64,000 nucleotides of DNA from Arachis hypogaea. Lineage: Eukaryota; Streptophyta; Magnoliopsida; Fabales; Fabaceae. Shown here one piece after another: positions 1 through 10,559 of the stretch. Below the pieces are notes generated by a model that worked only from the letters and a program-made list of their open reading frames with translations, was not told where the DNA came from and searched no databases. The stretch covers positions 66,692,841 to 66,756,840 of the forward strand of contig NC_092048.1 of NCBI RefSeq assembly GCF_003086295.3. The letters are read 5' to 3'. Position numbers and translations under genes: made by a program. Positions within the stretch are counted from its first letter, which is position 1, and the number at the start of each line of letters is the position of its first letter.

Positions 1-2709
1 GCAAGCCGTAATGGCCTCATCCTCGGCAGGCTCCTCCGTTTTGTTTTTCCATTTTTTTTCCTTTTTTTCTTTTTTTTTTTGCGTTGTGCTGACCCTCGTT
101 CTTTAAATGACGCTATCCTGAGGAGGACACCTAAAGGCGAGCCGTAATGGCCTCATCTTTGGCAGGCTCCTCCATTTTTTTCCTGTTTTCTTTTACGTTG
201 TGCTGACCCTCGTTCTTTAAATGACGCTATCCCGAGGAGGACACCTAAACCCGAGCCGTAATGCGTCATCTTCGGCAGGCTCTTCCGGTATTTTTTCCGG
301 TTTTTTTTTTTTACGTATTGCTGACCCTTGTTCTTTAAATGACGCTATCCCGAGGAGGACATCAAAAGGCAAGCCGTAATGGCCTCATCTTCGGCAGGCT
401 CCTCCGTTTTTTTTTCCTTTTTTTCTTTTTTATATTGTGCTGACCCTCGTTCTTTAAATGACGCTATCCTGAGGAGGACACCTAAAGGCAAGCCGTAATG
501 GCCTCATCTTCGGCAGGGTCTTCCGGTTTTTTTTCCTGTTTTTTATTTACATTAAGCAGACCCTCGTTCTTTAAATGACGCTATCCCGGGAGGACACCTA
601 AAGGCGAGCCGTAATGGCCTCATCTTTGGCAGGCTCCTCCGGTTTTTTTCAATTTTTTTCCGGTTTTTTTATACGTTGTGCTGATCCCGTTCTTTAAATG
701 ACGCTATCCCGAGGAGGACACCTAAAGGCGAGCCGTAATGGCCTCATCTTCATCAGGCTCCTCCGTTTTTTTTCCGTGTTTTTTTTTTAACGTTGTGCTG
801 ACCCTCGTTCTTTAAATGACGCTATCCCGAGGAGGACACCTAAAGGCGAGCCGTAATGGCCTCATCTTTGGCAGGCTCCTCCGTTTTTTTTCTCGGGTTT
901 TTTTTTAACGTTGTGCTGACCCTCGTTCTTTAAATGACGCTATCCTGAGGAGGACACCTAAAGGCGAGCCGTAATCGCCTCATCCTCAGCGGGCACCTCC
1001 ATTTTTTTTTTCCGGTTTTTTCCATTTTTTTACGTTGTGCTGATCATCGTTCTTTAAATGACGCTATCCCGAGGGGGATACCTAAAGGCGAGCCGTAATG
1101 GCCTCATCTTCAGCAGACTCCTCTACATTTTTTTCCAGTTTTTTCCATTTTTTTTACGTTGTGCTTACCCTCGTTCTTTAAATGACGCTATCCCGAGGAG
1201 GACACCTAAAGGCGAGCCGTAATGGCCTCCTCTTCGGCAGGCTCCTCCAGTTTTATTTTTTCGGTTTTTTTTTTTTTTTTTTTTTACGTTGTGCTGACCC
1301 TCGTTCTTTAAATGACGCTATCCCGAGGAGGACACCTAAAGGCGAGCCGTAATGGTCTCATCTTCGACAGGCTCCTCTTATTTTTTTCGGTTTTTTTCCC
1401 GTTTTTTTCCAGTTTTTTTTACGTTGTCCTGACCCTCGTTCTTTAAATGACGCTATCCTGAGGAGGACACCTAAAGGCGAGCCGTAGTGGCCTCATCTTA
1501 GGCAGGCTCCATTTTTTTCTGGGTTTTTTTTTTAACATTGTGCTGACCCTCGTTCTTTAAATGACGCTATCCTGAGGAGGACACCTAAAGGCGAGCCGTA
1601 ATCGCCACATCTTCAGCAGGCTCTTCCGATTTTTTTTTCTGATTTTTTCCTTTTTTTTTACGTTGTGCTGACCCTCGTTCTTTAAATGACGCTATCCTGA
1701 GGAGGACACCTAAAGGCGAGCCGTAATCGCCTCATCTTCACCAGGCTCTTCCGATTTTTTTTTCCGATTTTTTGCTTTTTTTTTACGTTGTGCTGACCCT
1801 CATTCTTTAAATGACGCTATCCTGAGGAGGACACCTAAAGGCGAGCCGTAATCGCCTCATCTTCAGCGGGCACCTCTATTTTTTTTCCGGTTTTTTCCAT
1901 TTTTTTTACGTTGTGCTGATCATCGTTCTTTAAATGACGCTATTCCGAGGGGGATACCTAAAGGCGAGCTGTAATGGCCTTATCTTCACCAGGCTCCTCT
2001 ACTTTTTTTTCCGATTTTTTCTGTTTTTTTTACATTGTGCTGACCCTCGTTCTTTAAATGACGTTATCCCGAGGAGGACACCTAAAGGCGAGCCGTAATG
2101 GTCACATCTTCGGCAGGCTCCTCTTGTTTTTTTCGGATTTTTTCCCGTTTTTTTTGGGTTTTTTTTTACGTTGTGCTGACCCTCGTTCTTTAAATGACGC
2201 TATCCTGAGTAGGACACCTAAAGGCGAGCCGTAATGGCCTCATCTTCGGCAGGCTCCTGCATTTTTTTCTGGGTTTTTTTTAACATTGTGCTGACCCTCG
2301 TTCTTTAAATGACGCTATCCTAAGGAGGACACCTAAAGGCGAGCCGTAATCGCCTCATCTTCAGCAGGCTCCTCTGATTTTTTTTTCCAATTTTTTCCTT
2401 TTTTTTTTGTGCTGACCCTCGTTCTTTAAATGACGCTATCCCAAGGGGTATACCTAAAGCCGAGCCGTAATGGCCTCATCTTTAGCAGGCTCCTCTATTT
2501 TTTTTCCCGGTTTTTTCCTTTTTTTTTTTAAGTGTGCTGACTCTCGTTCTTTAAATGATGCTATCCCGAGGAGGACACCTAAAAGCGAGCCGTAATAGCC
2601 CCATCTTCGGCAGGCTCCTCCGTCTTTTTTTCCGTGTTTTTTTTAATGTTTTGCTGACCCTCGTTCTTTAAATGACGATATCCTAAGGAGGATACCTAAA
2701 GGCGAGCCG
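1..2709 (+). repeat. 117-bp satellite array, block A (open at left end)
   Basis: Head-to-tail monomers of roughly 110-136 bp, all in the same orientation. Landmarks in order within a monomer are ACGTTGTGCTGACC, CTTTAAATGACGCTATCC, GAGGAGGACACCTAAAGG, GAGCCGTAATGGCC and CATCTTCGGCAGGCTCC, followed by a T-rich linker broken by CCGG, CCG or CCA. The first GCCGTAATGG-type boxes fall at 5, 141, 255, 373 and 492. Monomer subtypes recur: the rare GATCATCG variant is at 1042 and 1918 (876 bp apart), so a weak multi-monomer order exists. The window opens inside a monomer. No gene is seen; poly-T tracts and short ORFs here are part of the repeat. Confidence 0.97.
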
Positions 2710-4574
2710 GGAAAACTCCAAATTGAGACTGTTCCCGGGAAAACTCAAATGAAGATGGTCAGGACCCTTTCTTGTCACAAAAGTCTCCCTATATGGACAC
2801 ATAGAAATCATGGATGAAAGTTCTGAGAGGACTTTCACTGTGAATGGACAAAGGCTCAAACACTATATGGGCAACATGGTGGAAAACCCCAAAGTGAAGT
2901 ATCATCTCAAGTAATGGAGGGATCGTCGAGCTAGCGACGCTAAAAGAGCGATTTGTTGGGAGGCAACCCAACCTAAGGTAGTTTCTTTTTCATCGTCATT
3001 TGAATAAAGACCACAAGTTATTTCCCCTGTATTACAAGGAGCTAAGTTTGGTGTTTCACACCAAAACAATCCAAGAGTGAAAGTGTAATTCTAAGTTTGG
3101 TGTTCCACCGAAGATATTAGTTAGAATCACACTACACTCCAATGGCAAAATACTAGCTCCAACTAATCAGGGGAACCACTTAGCAGTAGTTTAGTCTTTA
3201 GTTAATTGTTGCTTAGTTAATAACAACGTATGAGGCTCTCTGCAAGTATGCAATCTGTTGTACTATGCAAGGAACTAAGTTTGGTGTTCACACACCAAAT
3301 TAAGTTCAGAAATTCACAAGCATACATGCAAGCTAAGTATTTCTCAAGTGCTTTGGGAACAAGCAACTTCCAATAACTTTGCAGGAGCCTTCTGAGAAAA
3401 TGGTGCACCATCATCTAAGGAAGTGAAGGAGCAAAGACTATGGATGATGACAACAAGGGGACAGCTAGAAACCATCACCTGAAGGTCGTATTGTTACTTA
3501 ATTCCATATACTTGAAATGCTAAAAAAAATTGGAAGTCCCAAGGTGCCCTTGATTAATAGTTACTCATTAGTTTAAATCATTAGAATTTAATGTTTGTTT
3601 TTATTACTTTTGTCATATGTGTGATGTCCACGATACCTGCTGCATCTTCACCTTGCTTATTTGTATGCTTGTCCCCTTTTTAATCAAATAAAAAGAGAAT
3701 GTGTGTTATCAAAGACCAGAGTGGAATCCATATTGTGGAGTAAGTTCCTAATTTTGTGGTGTGGTAATAGATTAGCTAAGTTGGTTCACCAATAAGGTGG
3801 GAAGGCAACTATCTGTCCTGAATCATATGCTTGAAACACACCCCATGAGGCTAGCTGAATAATAAGATCCCAATAAGAAAAAGAGAAAGAAAAATGAAAG
3901 TTAAAGAATAAAAGAAAAAGAGTAAGAAATAAGGCTAGGCACCAAGGGTTTGAATCTTGAGGGATATGTCTATGGTGCTCTTGTGTAAGGGATTTACTTG
4001 GATGAATAAGCTCTTAGGGGTGCCTTATCACTTGGTAACTTGGATTGACTAATCCGGGATTATCAGCTGAAAGTCCACTATCAAGAGTAACCCTTGCTAC
4101 AGAACACTTAGTAACCCAAAGAGGTGCTGGACACCAAGGTCTCAAGAAAAGAAAATAACAAACCATGTGCCTGTGGTGTGTATGTATGGGGGAAAGAGAC
4201 TTGAGGAAGTAAGTCCGTAGGGGTGTCTTAACACCTAGCACCTTGAACCAACTGGTTCGGGAGTGCTGGCTGAAAGCTTATCTTAAAGAGTCGCCCCCTC
4301 ACATAGCACCTAGTCTAGGAACACAAATAAGCCCTGAAATGACAAAAAGGATCAATGAATAAAAGTTTCATAAGGTGCAGTCAAGTGAGTATTCAGGGAC
4401 ATGATAAAGGTCTGAAAGCCAGTGAAAGAATGCACCTAAGTTGCTATGTATGAAACCACCATAAAACCAAGGACATAACTTCCACAATAATGACTCATTT
4501 CTCTTGGCATTTCATTCATCATTCTCTTGTTCCAGTACTTGCTTAGGGACAAGCAAGCTTTAAGTTTGGTGTTG
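2710..4574 (+). other. Element 1, 3' non-coding internal region with polypurine-tract side
   Basis: No convincing ORF on either strand. The inverted repeat TTGGGAGGCAACCCAA lies near 2954. AAGTTTGGTGTT boxes occur near 3045, 3093, 3273 and 4562, the last directly against the LTR start. Two related blocks at about 4010-4135 and 4204-4316 look like an old internal duplication (both run from CTTAGGGGTG/CGTAGGGGTG through CTGAAAG to an AGAGT motif). In intact Athila elements this interval between integrase and the 3' LTR is long and sometimes carries an env-like ORF; none is visible here. The left end carries CCGGGAAAACTC twice (2707-2718 and 2735-2746), the first overlapping the last satellite bases. 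Confidence 0.7.
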
Positions 4575-4844
4575 TGATGCCGGGGCATTTTGGCCAGTTT
4601 CACTGACCTTTTCTTTACTGTTTTAGGATAGTTTCATGCATTTTCTTAGGAAATAAGCAAGTTTTGGGTAGAATTTCACTTACATCTTGATTCAAGCAAA
4701 CATGGTGCACTTTACATGATTTCATGAGAATTATGCATGAATTATATGACAAATTAGATGATGCATGTCTCATGATGTGGATTAGAACTTTGATGCACTT
4801 TATTGCTTGATTTCAGGACAAAGGAAGCAAGAAAAAACCACGTT

Positions 4845-5790
4845 AGCAGCCACGTTAGTCTAACTAACGTGACCACTAACGTGGAATGGGAGCTAGCTTG
4901 CAACGTTAATGAGAAAAGTAATCGCCAATAACGTCCTTAAAGCCATCATAGCCCACGTTAAGAGTCACGTTAACTAAGTTAATGTGAACTCTAACGTGGA
5001 AGAAAGAAAGTGGAGCCAACGTTAGTGACACTCACCTTTGTCACTAACGTTGGATCAAGCTTATATTGGCCACGTTAGCTTCCACGTTAACTTAGTTAAC
5101 ATGGACTCTAACGTTGGGAAGCAAAAGAATGGCCAACATTAGTGACACTCACCATTGTCACTAACGTTGGACTAAGCACTTTAAGCTACGTTAACTCCCA
5201 CGTTAACTAAGTTAACGTGGAAGCTAGCGTAGGGAAAGCAAACAATCACCAATGTTAGGTACACTCACCTTTGTCACTAACGTTGGAATGAGCCACAATG
5301 AACCACTATGAGCCACGTTAACTTAGTTAACGTGAAAGCTAACGTGGAGGGAAGGATGATGAGCCAACGTTAGTGACACTCACCTTTGTCACTAACGTTG
5401 GAGATAGCTATCATCACCACGTTAGAAGCCACGTTAACTTAGTTAACGTGGATTCTAACGTGGGGAGTAAGGGCATCTTGGAACGTTAGTGACAAAGGTA
5501 AGTGTCACTAACATTGTCGAAGGATTGGCAAGCTTACGTTAAGAGCCACGTTAACTAAGTTAACGTGGACTCTAACATAGGGGAATGGAGGACTCTCAAC
5601 ATTGTTGGAAAAGGTGATTCCCAATAACGTGTGTGAAGGACCAAGAGGCAACGTTAGTGGTCACGCTGGTGCCACTAACGTTGAAGTTAACGTGGATCAT
5701 CCCTGAGTTAGGAACGTTAGTGAAAAAGGTGATTGTCACTAACGTTCTCGAGTCCACACTCTCACTTAACGTTAACACCACTAACGTCCT
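4845..5790. repeat. Tandem hairpin array in U3 of LTR 1 (unit about 116 bp)
   Basis: Alternating perfect or near-perfect palindromes. Type A, best at 5016-5053 and 5364-5401, has 15-bp arms CCAACGTTAGTGACA and TGTCACTAACGTTGG around an 8-nt loop. Type B has 10-bp arms CCACGTTAAC and GTTAACGTGG around a 3-nt loop. Type A copies begin at 5016, 5133, 5249, 5364 and about 5480, so the unit repeats every 115-117 bp; later copies are degenerate. The array lies upstream of the TATA-like box, in the promoter-side part of the LTR. Tandem repeats in U3 often carry enhancer activity in plant LTR elements; that role here is inference. Confidence 0.9.
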
Positions 5791-5929
5791 GAGCTAAACA
5801 CCCTGCCTACTTCACACTTTCTCTCTGCAAGTAAAGCTAAGCCCACTGAAGAGGGTAACTGCTTCAAACTCAAGATCCAAAGGCCCATATCCAAGACTTG
5901 AAGAACCAACTAGAAGATCAGAAGAGTAG

Positions 5930-5936
5930 TATATAG
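5930..5936 (+). promoter_or_regulatory. Candidate TATA box of LTR 1
   Basis: TATATAG in the sequence AGTAGTATATAGAGGGG, about 1.36 kb into the LTR and about 140 bp downstream of the hairpin array. Its position between U3 repeats and the AT-rich second half fits an LTR promoter. There is no transcript evidence in the sequence. Confidence 0.45.
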
Positions 5937-6909
5937 AGGGGTAGTTTTGAGTTAGATAGAGCTTTTGCGGGAGGGGGGTGGAAATTTGAGAACTACTCTC
6001 TGTATCATTTACTTTTTCTGCACTTCTAGTCTACTTTTCATAATGTATTTTCCATCTCTGTTTTCCATTTCCAGAGCTATAAACAACTAAACCCCTTTCA
6101 TTAGGTTAGGGAGCTCTGTTGTAATTTGATGGATCAAAATTAGTTTTCATTATTCTTCTTTTATCTTTTCTCTTGATTTTACTAGAAAGCTTTCAATCTT
6201 CATCCAATTGGGTAGTTATCTTGGAAAAGAAGCTATTCATACTTGGATCTCTTCTGAACCTTGGAAGAGGAATGAAGAGATCATGCTAGAAATGTTTTCT
6301 CATGTTCGACCAAATTGGGTTTGGAAGGATATGGTGACTATAATTCTACCAATACTTGATTTGGGAATGCATGTGGTATAATCAGTGACCATACTTCATC
6401 TCTTCTCCTGAGCAATTGACCAAGGAATTGGCTATTGATCAAGATTTGAGAGATTGAATTACAAGGAATTGTAATTCGATCACTTAAGATTGCTAAGGAG
6501 ATCAATGAACGCATTGATTGAGGGAGAGATGAAAATGAACATGATCCGGAGAATGCAACATCTCCTAAACCCAATGAATTCCCCATTCTGATCTTACCCA
6601 TTCTCTTTAATTTCTGCAATTTACTTTTATGAGCATCTTCCCCATTCCCATTTACAATTCTGCAATTTACTTTCCGCCATTTATTTTCAGCTCTTTACTT
6701 CCAGCATTTACATTTTCTGCTATTTACTTTCCCGCTATTTAATTTCCTGCAACTCTCAAACCAAATTCTGCTTAGCTCAACTAGAACATTCTTCCAATTA
6801 AAGTTGCTTGACCAATCAATCCCTGTGGGATTCGACCTCACTCTATTGTGAGTTTTTACTTGACGACAATTCGGTATACTTGTCGAAGAAAAATTGTGAG
6901 TTCCTGAAA

Positions 6910-8668
6910 CTCATCTTCAGAAGGCTCCTCCGTTTTTTTTTCGGTTTTTTCCTTTTTTTTTTATACGTTATGCTGACCCTCGTTCTTTAAATGACGCTAT
7001 CCCGAGGAGGATACCTAAAGGCGAGCCGTAATGGCCTCATATTCAGCAGGCTCCTCTATTTTTTTTTTCCGGTTTTTGCCCTTTTTTTTTTACGTTGTGC
7101 TGACCCTCGTTCTTTAAATGATGCTAACCCGAGGAGGACACCTAAAGGCGAGCCGTAATGGCCTCATCTTCGGCAGGCTCCTCCGGTTTTTTTTTTACGT
7201 TGTGCTGACCCTCGTTTTTTAAATGACGCTATCCTGAGGAGGACACCTAAAGGCGAGCTGTAATGGCCTCATCTTCGGCAGGTTCGTCCGGTTTTTTTTT
7301 CCTATTTTTTTTTTTACGTTGAGCTGACCCTAGTTCTTTAAATGACGTTATCCCGAGGAGGACACCTAAAGGCAAGCCGTAATGGCCTCATCTTCGGCAG
7401 GCTCCTCCGTTTTGTTTTTCCATTTTTTTTTCATTTTTTTTACGTTGTGCTGACCCTCGTTCTTTAAATGACGCTATCCTGAAGAGGACACCTAAAGGCG
7501 AGCCGTAATGGCTTCATCTTCGGCAGGCTCCTCCGTTTTTTTTCCTATTTTTTTTTTAGGTTGTGCTGACCCTCGTTCTTTAAATGACGCTATCCTGAGG
7601 AGGACACCTAAAGGCGAGCCGTAATGGCCTCATCTTCGGCAGGCTCCTCCATTTTTTTTTCATATTATTTTTTTACGTTGTGCTGACCCTCGTTCTTTAA
7701 ATGACGCTATCTTGAGAAGGACACCTAAAGGCGAACCGTAATGGCCTCATCTTCGGCAGGCTCCTCCGTTTTTTTCCTGTTTTTTTTTACGTTGTGCTGA
7801 CCCTCGTTCTTTAAATGACGCTATCCTGAGGAGGACACCTAAAGGCGAGCCGTAATGGCCGCATCTTCAGCAGGCTCCTCCGTTTTTTTTCCTATTATTT
7901 TTTTACGTTGTGCTGACCCTCGTTCTTTAAATGACGCTTTCCCGAGGAGGACACCTAAAGGCAATCCGTAATGGCCTCATCTTCGGCAGGCTCCTCCGTT
8001 TTGTTTTTCCATTTTTTTTCATTTTTTTTACGTTGTACTGACCCTCGTTCTTTAAATGACGCTATCCTGAGCAGGACACCTAAAGGCGAGCCGTAATGGC
8101 CTCATCTTCGGCAGGTTCCTCCGTTTTTTTTCCTATTTTTTTTTATGTTGTGCTGACCCTCGTTCTTTAAATGACGCTATCTTGAGGAGGACACCTAAAG
8201 GCGAGCCGTAATGGCCGCATCTTCGGCAGGCTCCTCCGTTTTTTTTCCTATTATTTTTTTACGCTGTGCTGACCCTCGTTCTTTAAATGACGCTATCCCG
8301 AGGAGGACACCTAAAGGCAAGCCGTAATGGCCTCATCTTCGGCAGGCTCCTCCGTTTTGTTTTTCCATTTTTTTTTCATTTTTTTTACGTTGTGCTGACC
8401 CTCGTTCTTTAAAGGACGCTATCCTGAGGAGGACACCTAAAGGCGAGCCGTAATGGCCTCATCTTCGGCAGGCTCCTCCGTTTTTTTTGCTGTTTTTTTT
8501 TAGGTTGTGCTGACCCTCGTTCTTTAAATGTCGCTATCCTGAGGAGGACACCTAAAGGCAAGCCGTAATGGCCTCATCTTCGGCAGGCTCCTCCATTTTT
8601 TTTCCTATTATTTTTTTATGTTATGCTGACCCTCGTTCTTTAAATGACGCTATCCTGAGGAGGACACC
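6910..8668 (+). repeat. 117-bp satellite array, block B
   Basis: About 15 monomers between the two retroelement fragments, in the same orientation as block A. A monomer subtype with the linker TTTTGTTTTTCC starts at 7410, 7999 and 8354 (589 and 355 bp apart, close to five and three monomers). The subtype GGCCGCATCTTC recurs near 7857 and 8214. This points to local three-monomer HOR structure of about 355 bp. The block starts at the word CTCATCTTC, shared with the end of element 1, and stops after GAGGACACC, where the element 2 LTR begins. No gene is seen. Confidence 0.95.
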
Positions 8669-9533
8669 TGATGAGTATTTTGGTGAAAAATAAATTTCTC
8701 CCAAAACACACAAATCTAACCGGCAAGTGTACCGGGTCGTATCAAGTAATAAAAACTCACGGGAGTGAGGTCGATCCCACAAGGATTGAAGGATTGAGCA
8801 ATTTTAGTTTAGTGGTTAATTTAGTCAAGCGAATCAAGACTTGGTTGAGTGTTTTGTGATTTGCAGAAATTAAATTGCATGGAAGTAAAGAGAACAGGGA
8901 ATTAAAGTGCTGAATCTTAAAGAACAAGAAATTAAATAGCAGAAACTTAGAATGCAAGAAATGTAAATTGCGGAATCTTAAAGTGCAAGAAATGTAAACG
9001 GCTGGAATTGTAAAGGGAATTGGGGATTGGATTTGCAGAATTTAAACAAGGAAAAATAAATTGCATCAAGCAGAGAAGTAGAAGAAGGTTTGGGTTAGAT
9101 TGGATCTTGAAGCAGAAAAGTAAATGAACATGAAAACAGTAAACAGAAAATGTAAAATTGGGAAATTAGATCTCAGGACCCAGAGACTAGAAAACCAAGT
9201 CTAGATCTCAATGCCTTCCTAGATCCAACAAGAAATTGTAATTGAAATTCAAAGAAAGTGGATGAAGAGCAATTAACAGAAATTGAAATTCAATCAAGCA
9301 GTAAATAAAGCAGTGAGATCCAAGGTTGAGATTGAAACAGAATTTCTTCAATTCTCCAACCCAAAATCCAAGATAATTGTAATAGAAATTGAAAGCAATA
9401 AAACTGAGAGGAAGAGAAGTGAATTCTCCTTCCCCAAGACAAAGAAATTAAAGATCACTCAATATCAAAAGCTCTCCGAAAACTATTATGAAAACTCCAA
9501 AAGAAAGCTCTCCGAAGAACTTGAATTCTATCC

Positions 9534-9541
9534 TATTTATA
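9534..9541 (-). promoter_or_regulatory. TATA box of LTR 2
   Basis: TATAAATA on the minus strand, in the context AGTGTATAAATAGGA. This is a consensus plant TATA box about 1.02 kb into the LTR and about 180 bp downstream of the last hairpin. Transcription would start some 30 bp further on, near 9505, by the usual spacing; the start is inferred. Confidence 0.65.
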
Positions 9542-9719
9542 CACTTTCTTCAAATGATCTTCAAGCCTTGAGTTGGGCCTTTGCTCTTGGTGGAATTGGG
9601 TTGAAAGAGGCCTTGGTTGATTGCTCTTGAAGTTTGGAGAAGAACCAAAGTGAACCAATTGAACCGGGTTGGAGTTTTGCAAAAGTTGGACCAAAAGTTT
9701 GAGCAAAAGTTAGGGGTCT

Positions 9720-10190
9720 AACTTTTGCTCCAACTTTTCATATCAGCTACCATAATCTGCTGATACCAACGTTGGTGCCAAAGTTAGGGGTCTAACTTTG
9801 GCCCTAACGTTGGCCTTACCTTGTGCACTTGTGGCGCCAACGTTAGCCACCAAGTTAGGGGGCTAACGTTGGCGCAAACTTTTGCTCCTCCCCTTGTGAT
9901 TTTCATGTGCCAACGTTAGCCACCAAGTTAGGGGGCTAACGTTGGCACAAACTTTTGGTGCTTAGGGAGGTTTTCTTCATGCCAACGTTAGCCTCAAAGT
10001 TAGGGGGCTAACGTTGGCGCAAACTTTTGGTGCCCAGGGGTGATTTTCATGTGCCAACGTTAGCCACCAAGTTAGGGGGCTAACGTTGGCACAAACTTTT
10101 GGTACCCAGGGAGCGATTTTCATCATGCCAACGTTAGCCTCCAAGTTAGGGGCTAACGTTGGGGCTAACTTTTCACCCAAAAGTTTGTGC
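9720..10190. repeat. Tandem hairpin array in U3 of LTR 2 (unit 72 bp)
   Basis: Five 38-bp palindromes with 13-bp arms GCCAACGTTAGCC and GGCTAACGTTGGC begin at 9837, 9909, 9981, 10053 and 10127 (spacing 72, 72, 72, 74). Between them lie repeats of ACAAACTTTTGGTGCC type. Weaker related palindromes extend to about 9770. The stem shares the AACGTTAG word with the LTR 1 array, but unit length and flanks differ. The array sits upstream of the TATA box in the direction of transcription, as in LTR 1. Confidence 0.92.
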
Positions 10191-10559
10191 AAAAGTTTGA
10201 GGCTAACTTTAGGTCCAGCTTTTTGCTTCCTGGTTCAATTTCACTTATTCCATTGTCTTCTCTTTACTCCTAGCTATTCCTTCTTGCTTCAACCTTTCTC
10301 CAAGCTTTCTTCACCTATCATTAATCAACCAAACACATCAAAGCTATGCTTAAAATCATGAGATATTCATTCTTTCATAATATGTGACAGTTATAGTATA
10401 AAACCTCATGAAATAGCATGAATTCATACATGGTTGATTAAATCAAAGGAAACATGAAAATCTAGCTAATTGGCTTGCTTGTAGCTCAAGAAAGTGCATA
10501 ATTCTAATGAAAACAAAAGAAAAAGACTAGTTAAAATAGGCTAAGATGACTTGTCATCA

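Larger units (their letters stand above)
2710..6915 (+). mobile_element. Truncated Athila-like Ty3/gypsy element 1 (3' part only)
   Basis: A non-satellite island holding the last part of an LTR retrotransposon on the plus strand: 3' non-coding internal sequence (2710-4574), then an LTR (4575 to about 6915). All coding sequence, the primer binding site and the 5' LTR are missing. Family assignment is by homology inside the window. Its 3' internal region matches that of element 2 (8669-14049), which retains Athila-type pol: both have TTGGGAGGCAACCCAA, repeated AAGTTTGGTGTT boxes, and the stretch at 4014-4135 corresponds to 10900-11040 on the minus strand. The LTRs differ (TGATGCCGGGG against TGATGACAAGTC at the start), so these are two families or subfamilies. 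The right end shares CTCATC (6910-6915) with the satellite, so the exact breakpoint is ambiguous. Confidence 0.85.
4575..6915 (+). repeat. Element 1 LTR, about 2.34 kb
   Basis: Begins TGATGCC directly after the AAGTTTGGTGTTG motif, the same arrangement as the element 2 LTR. Its last part (about 6800-6909) aligns with the last part of the element 2 LTR: a CCTGTGGGATTCGACCTCAC-type box, then GTGAGTTTTTACTTGA and GGTATACTTG. The end reads ...GAAACTCATC and runs straight into the satellite word CTCATCTTC. Element 2 ends ...ATACTCATCA, so this LTR is probably complete or within a few bases of complete. Internal parts are a hairpin array (4845-5790), a TATA-like box (5930-5936) and an AT-rich downstream half. 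Antisense ORFs in it (for example 6338-6619 minus) have no family resemblance and are not called. Confidence 0.8.
8669..10559 (-). repeat. Element 2 3' LTR, 1891 bp, complete
   Basis: On the minus strand it starts TGATGACAAGTCATC at 10559 and ends ATACTCATCA at 8669, giving the short terminal inverted repeat TGATGA/TCATCA with the canonical TG...CA. It is bounded inside by the AAGTTTGGTGTTG box and outside by satellite. It contains a hairpin array (about 9720-10190), a TATA box (9541-9534) and a terminal segment homologous to the end of LTR 1. The 115-residue plus-strand ORF at 9283-9630 is antisense to the LTR and looks accidental. Confidence 0.92.

Noticed and set aside
6338..6619. 93-codon minus-strand frame in LTR 1
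   Set aside because: Antisense to the element, no domain, and located in the transcribed part of the LTR.
9283..9630. 115-codon plus-strand frame in LTR 2
   Set aside because: Antisense to the LTR and spanning its TATA box; no recognisable protein family.
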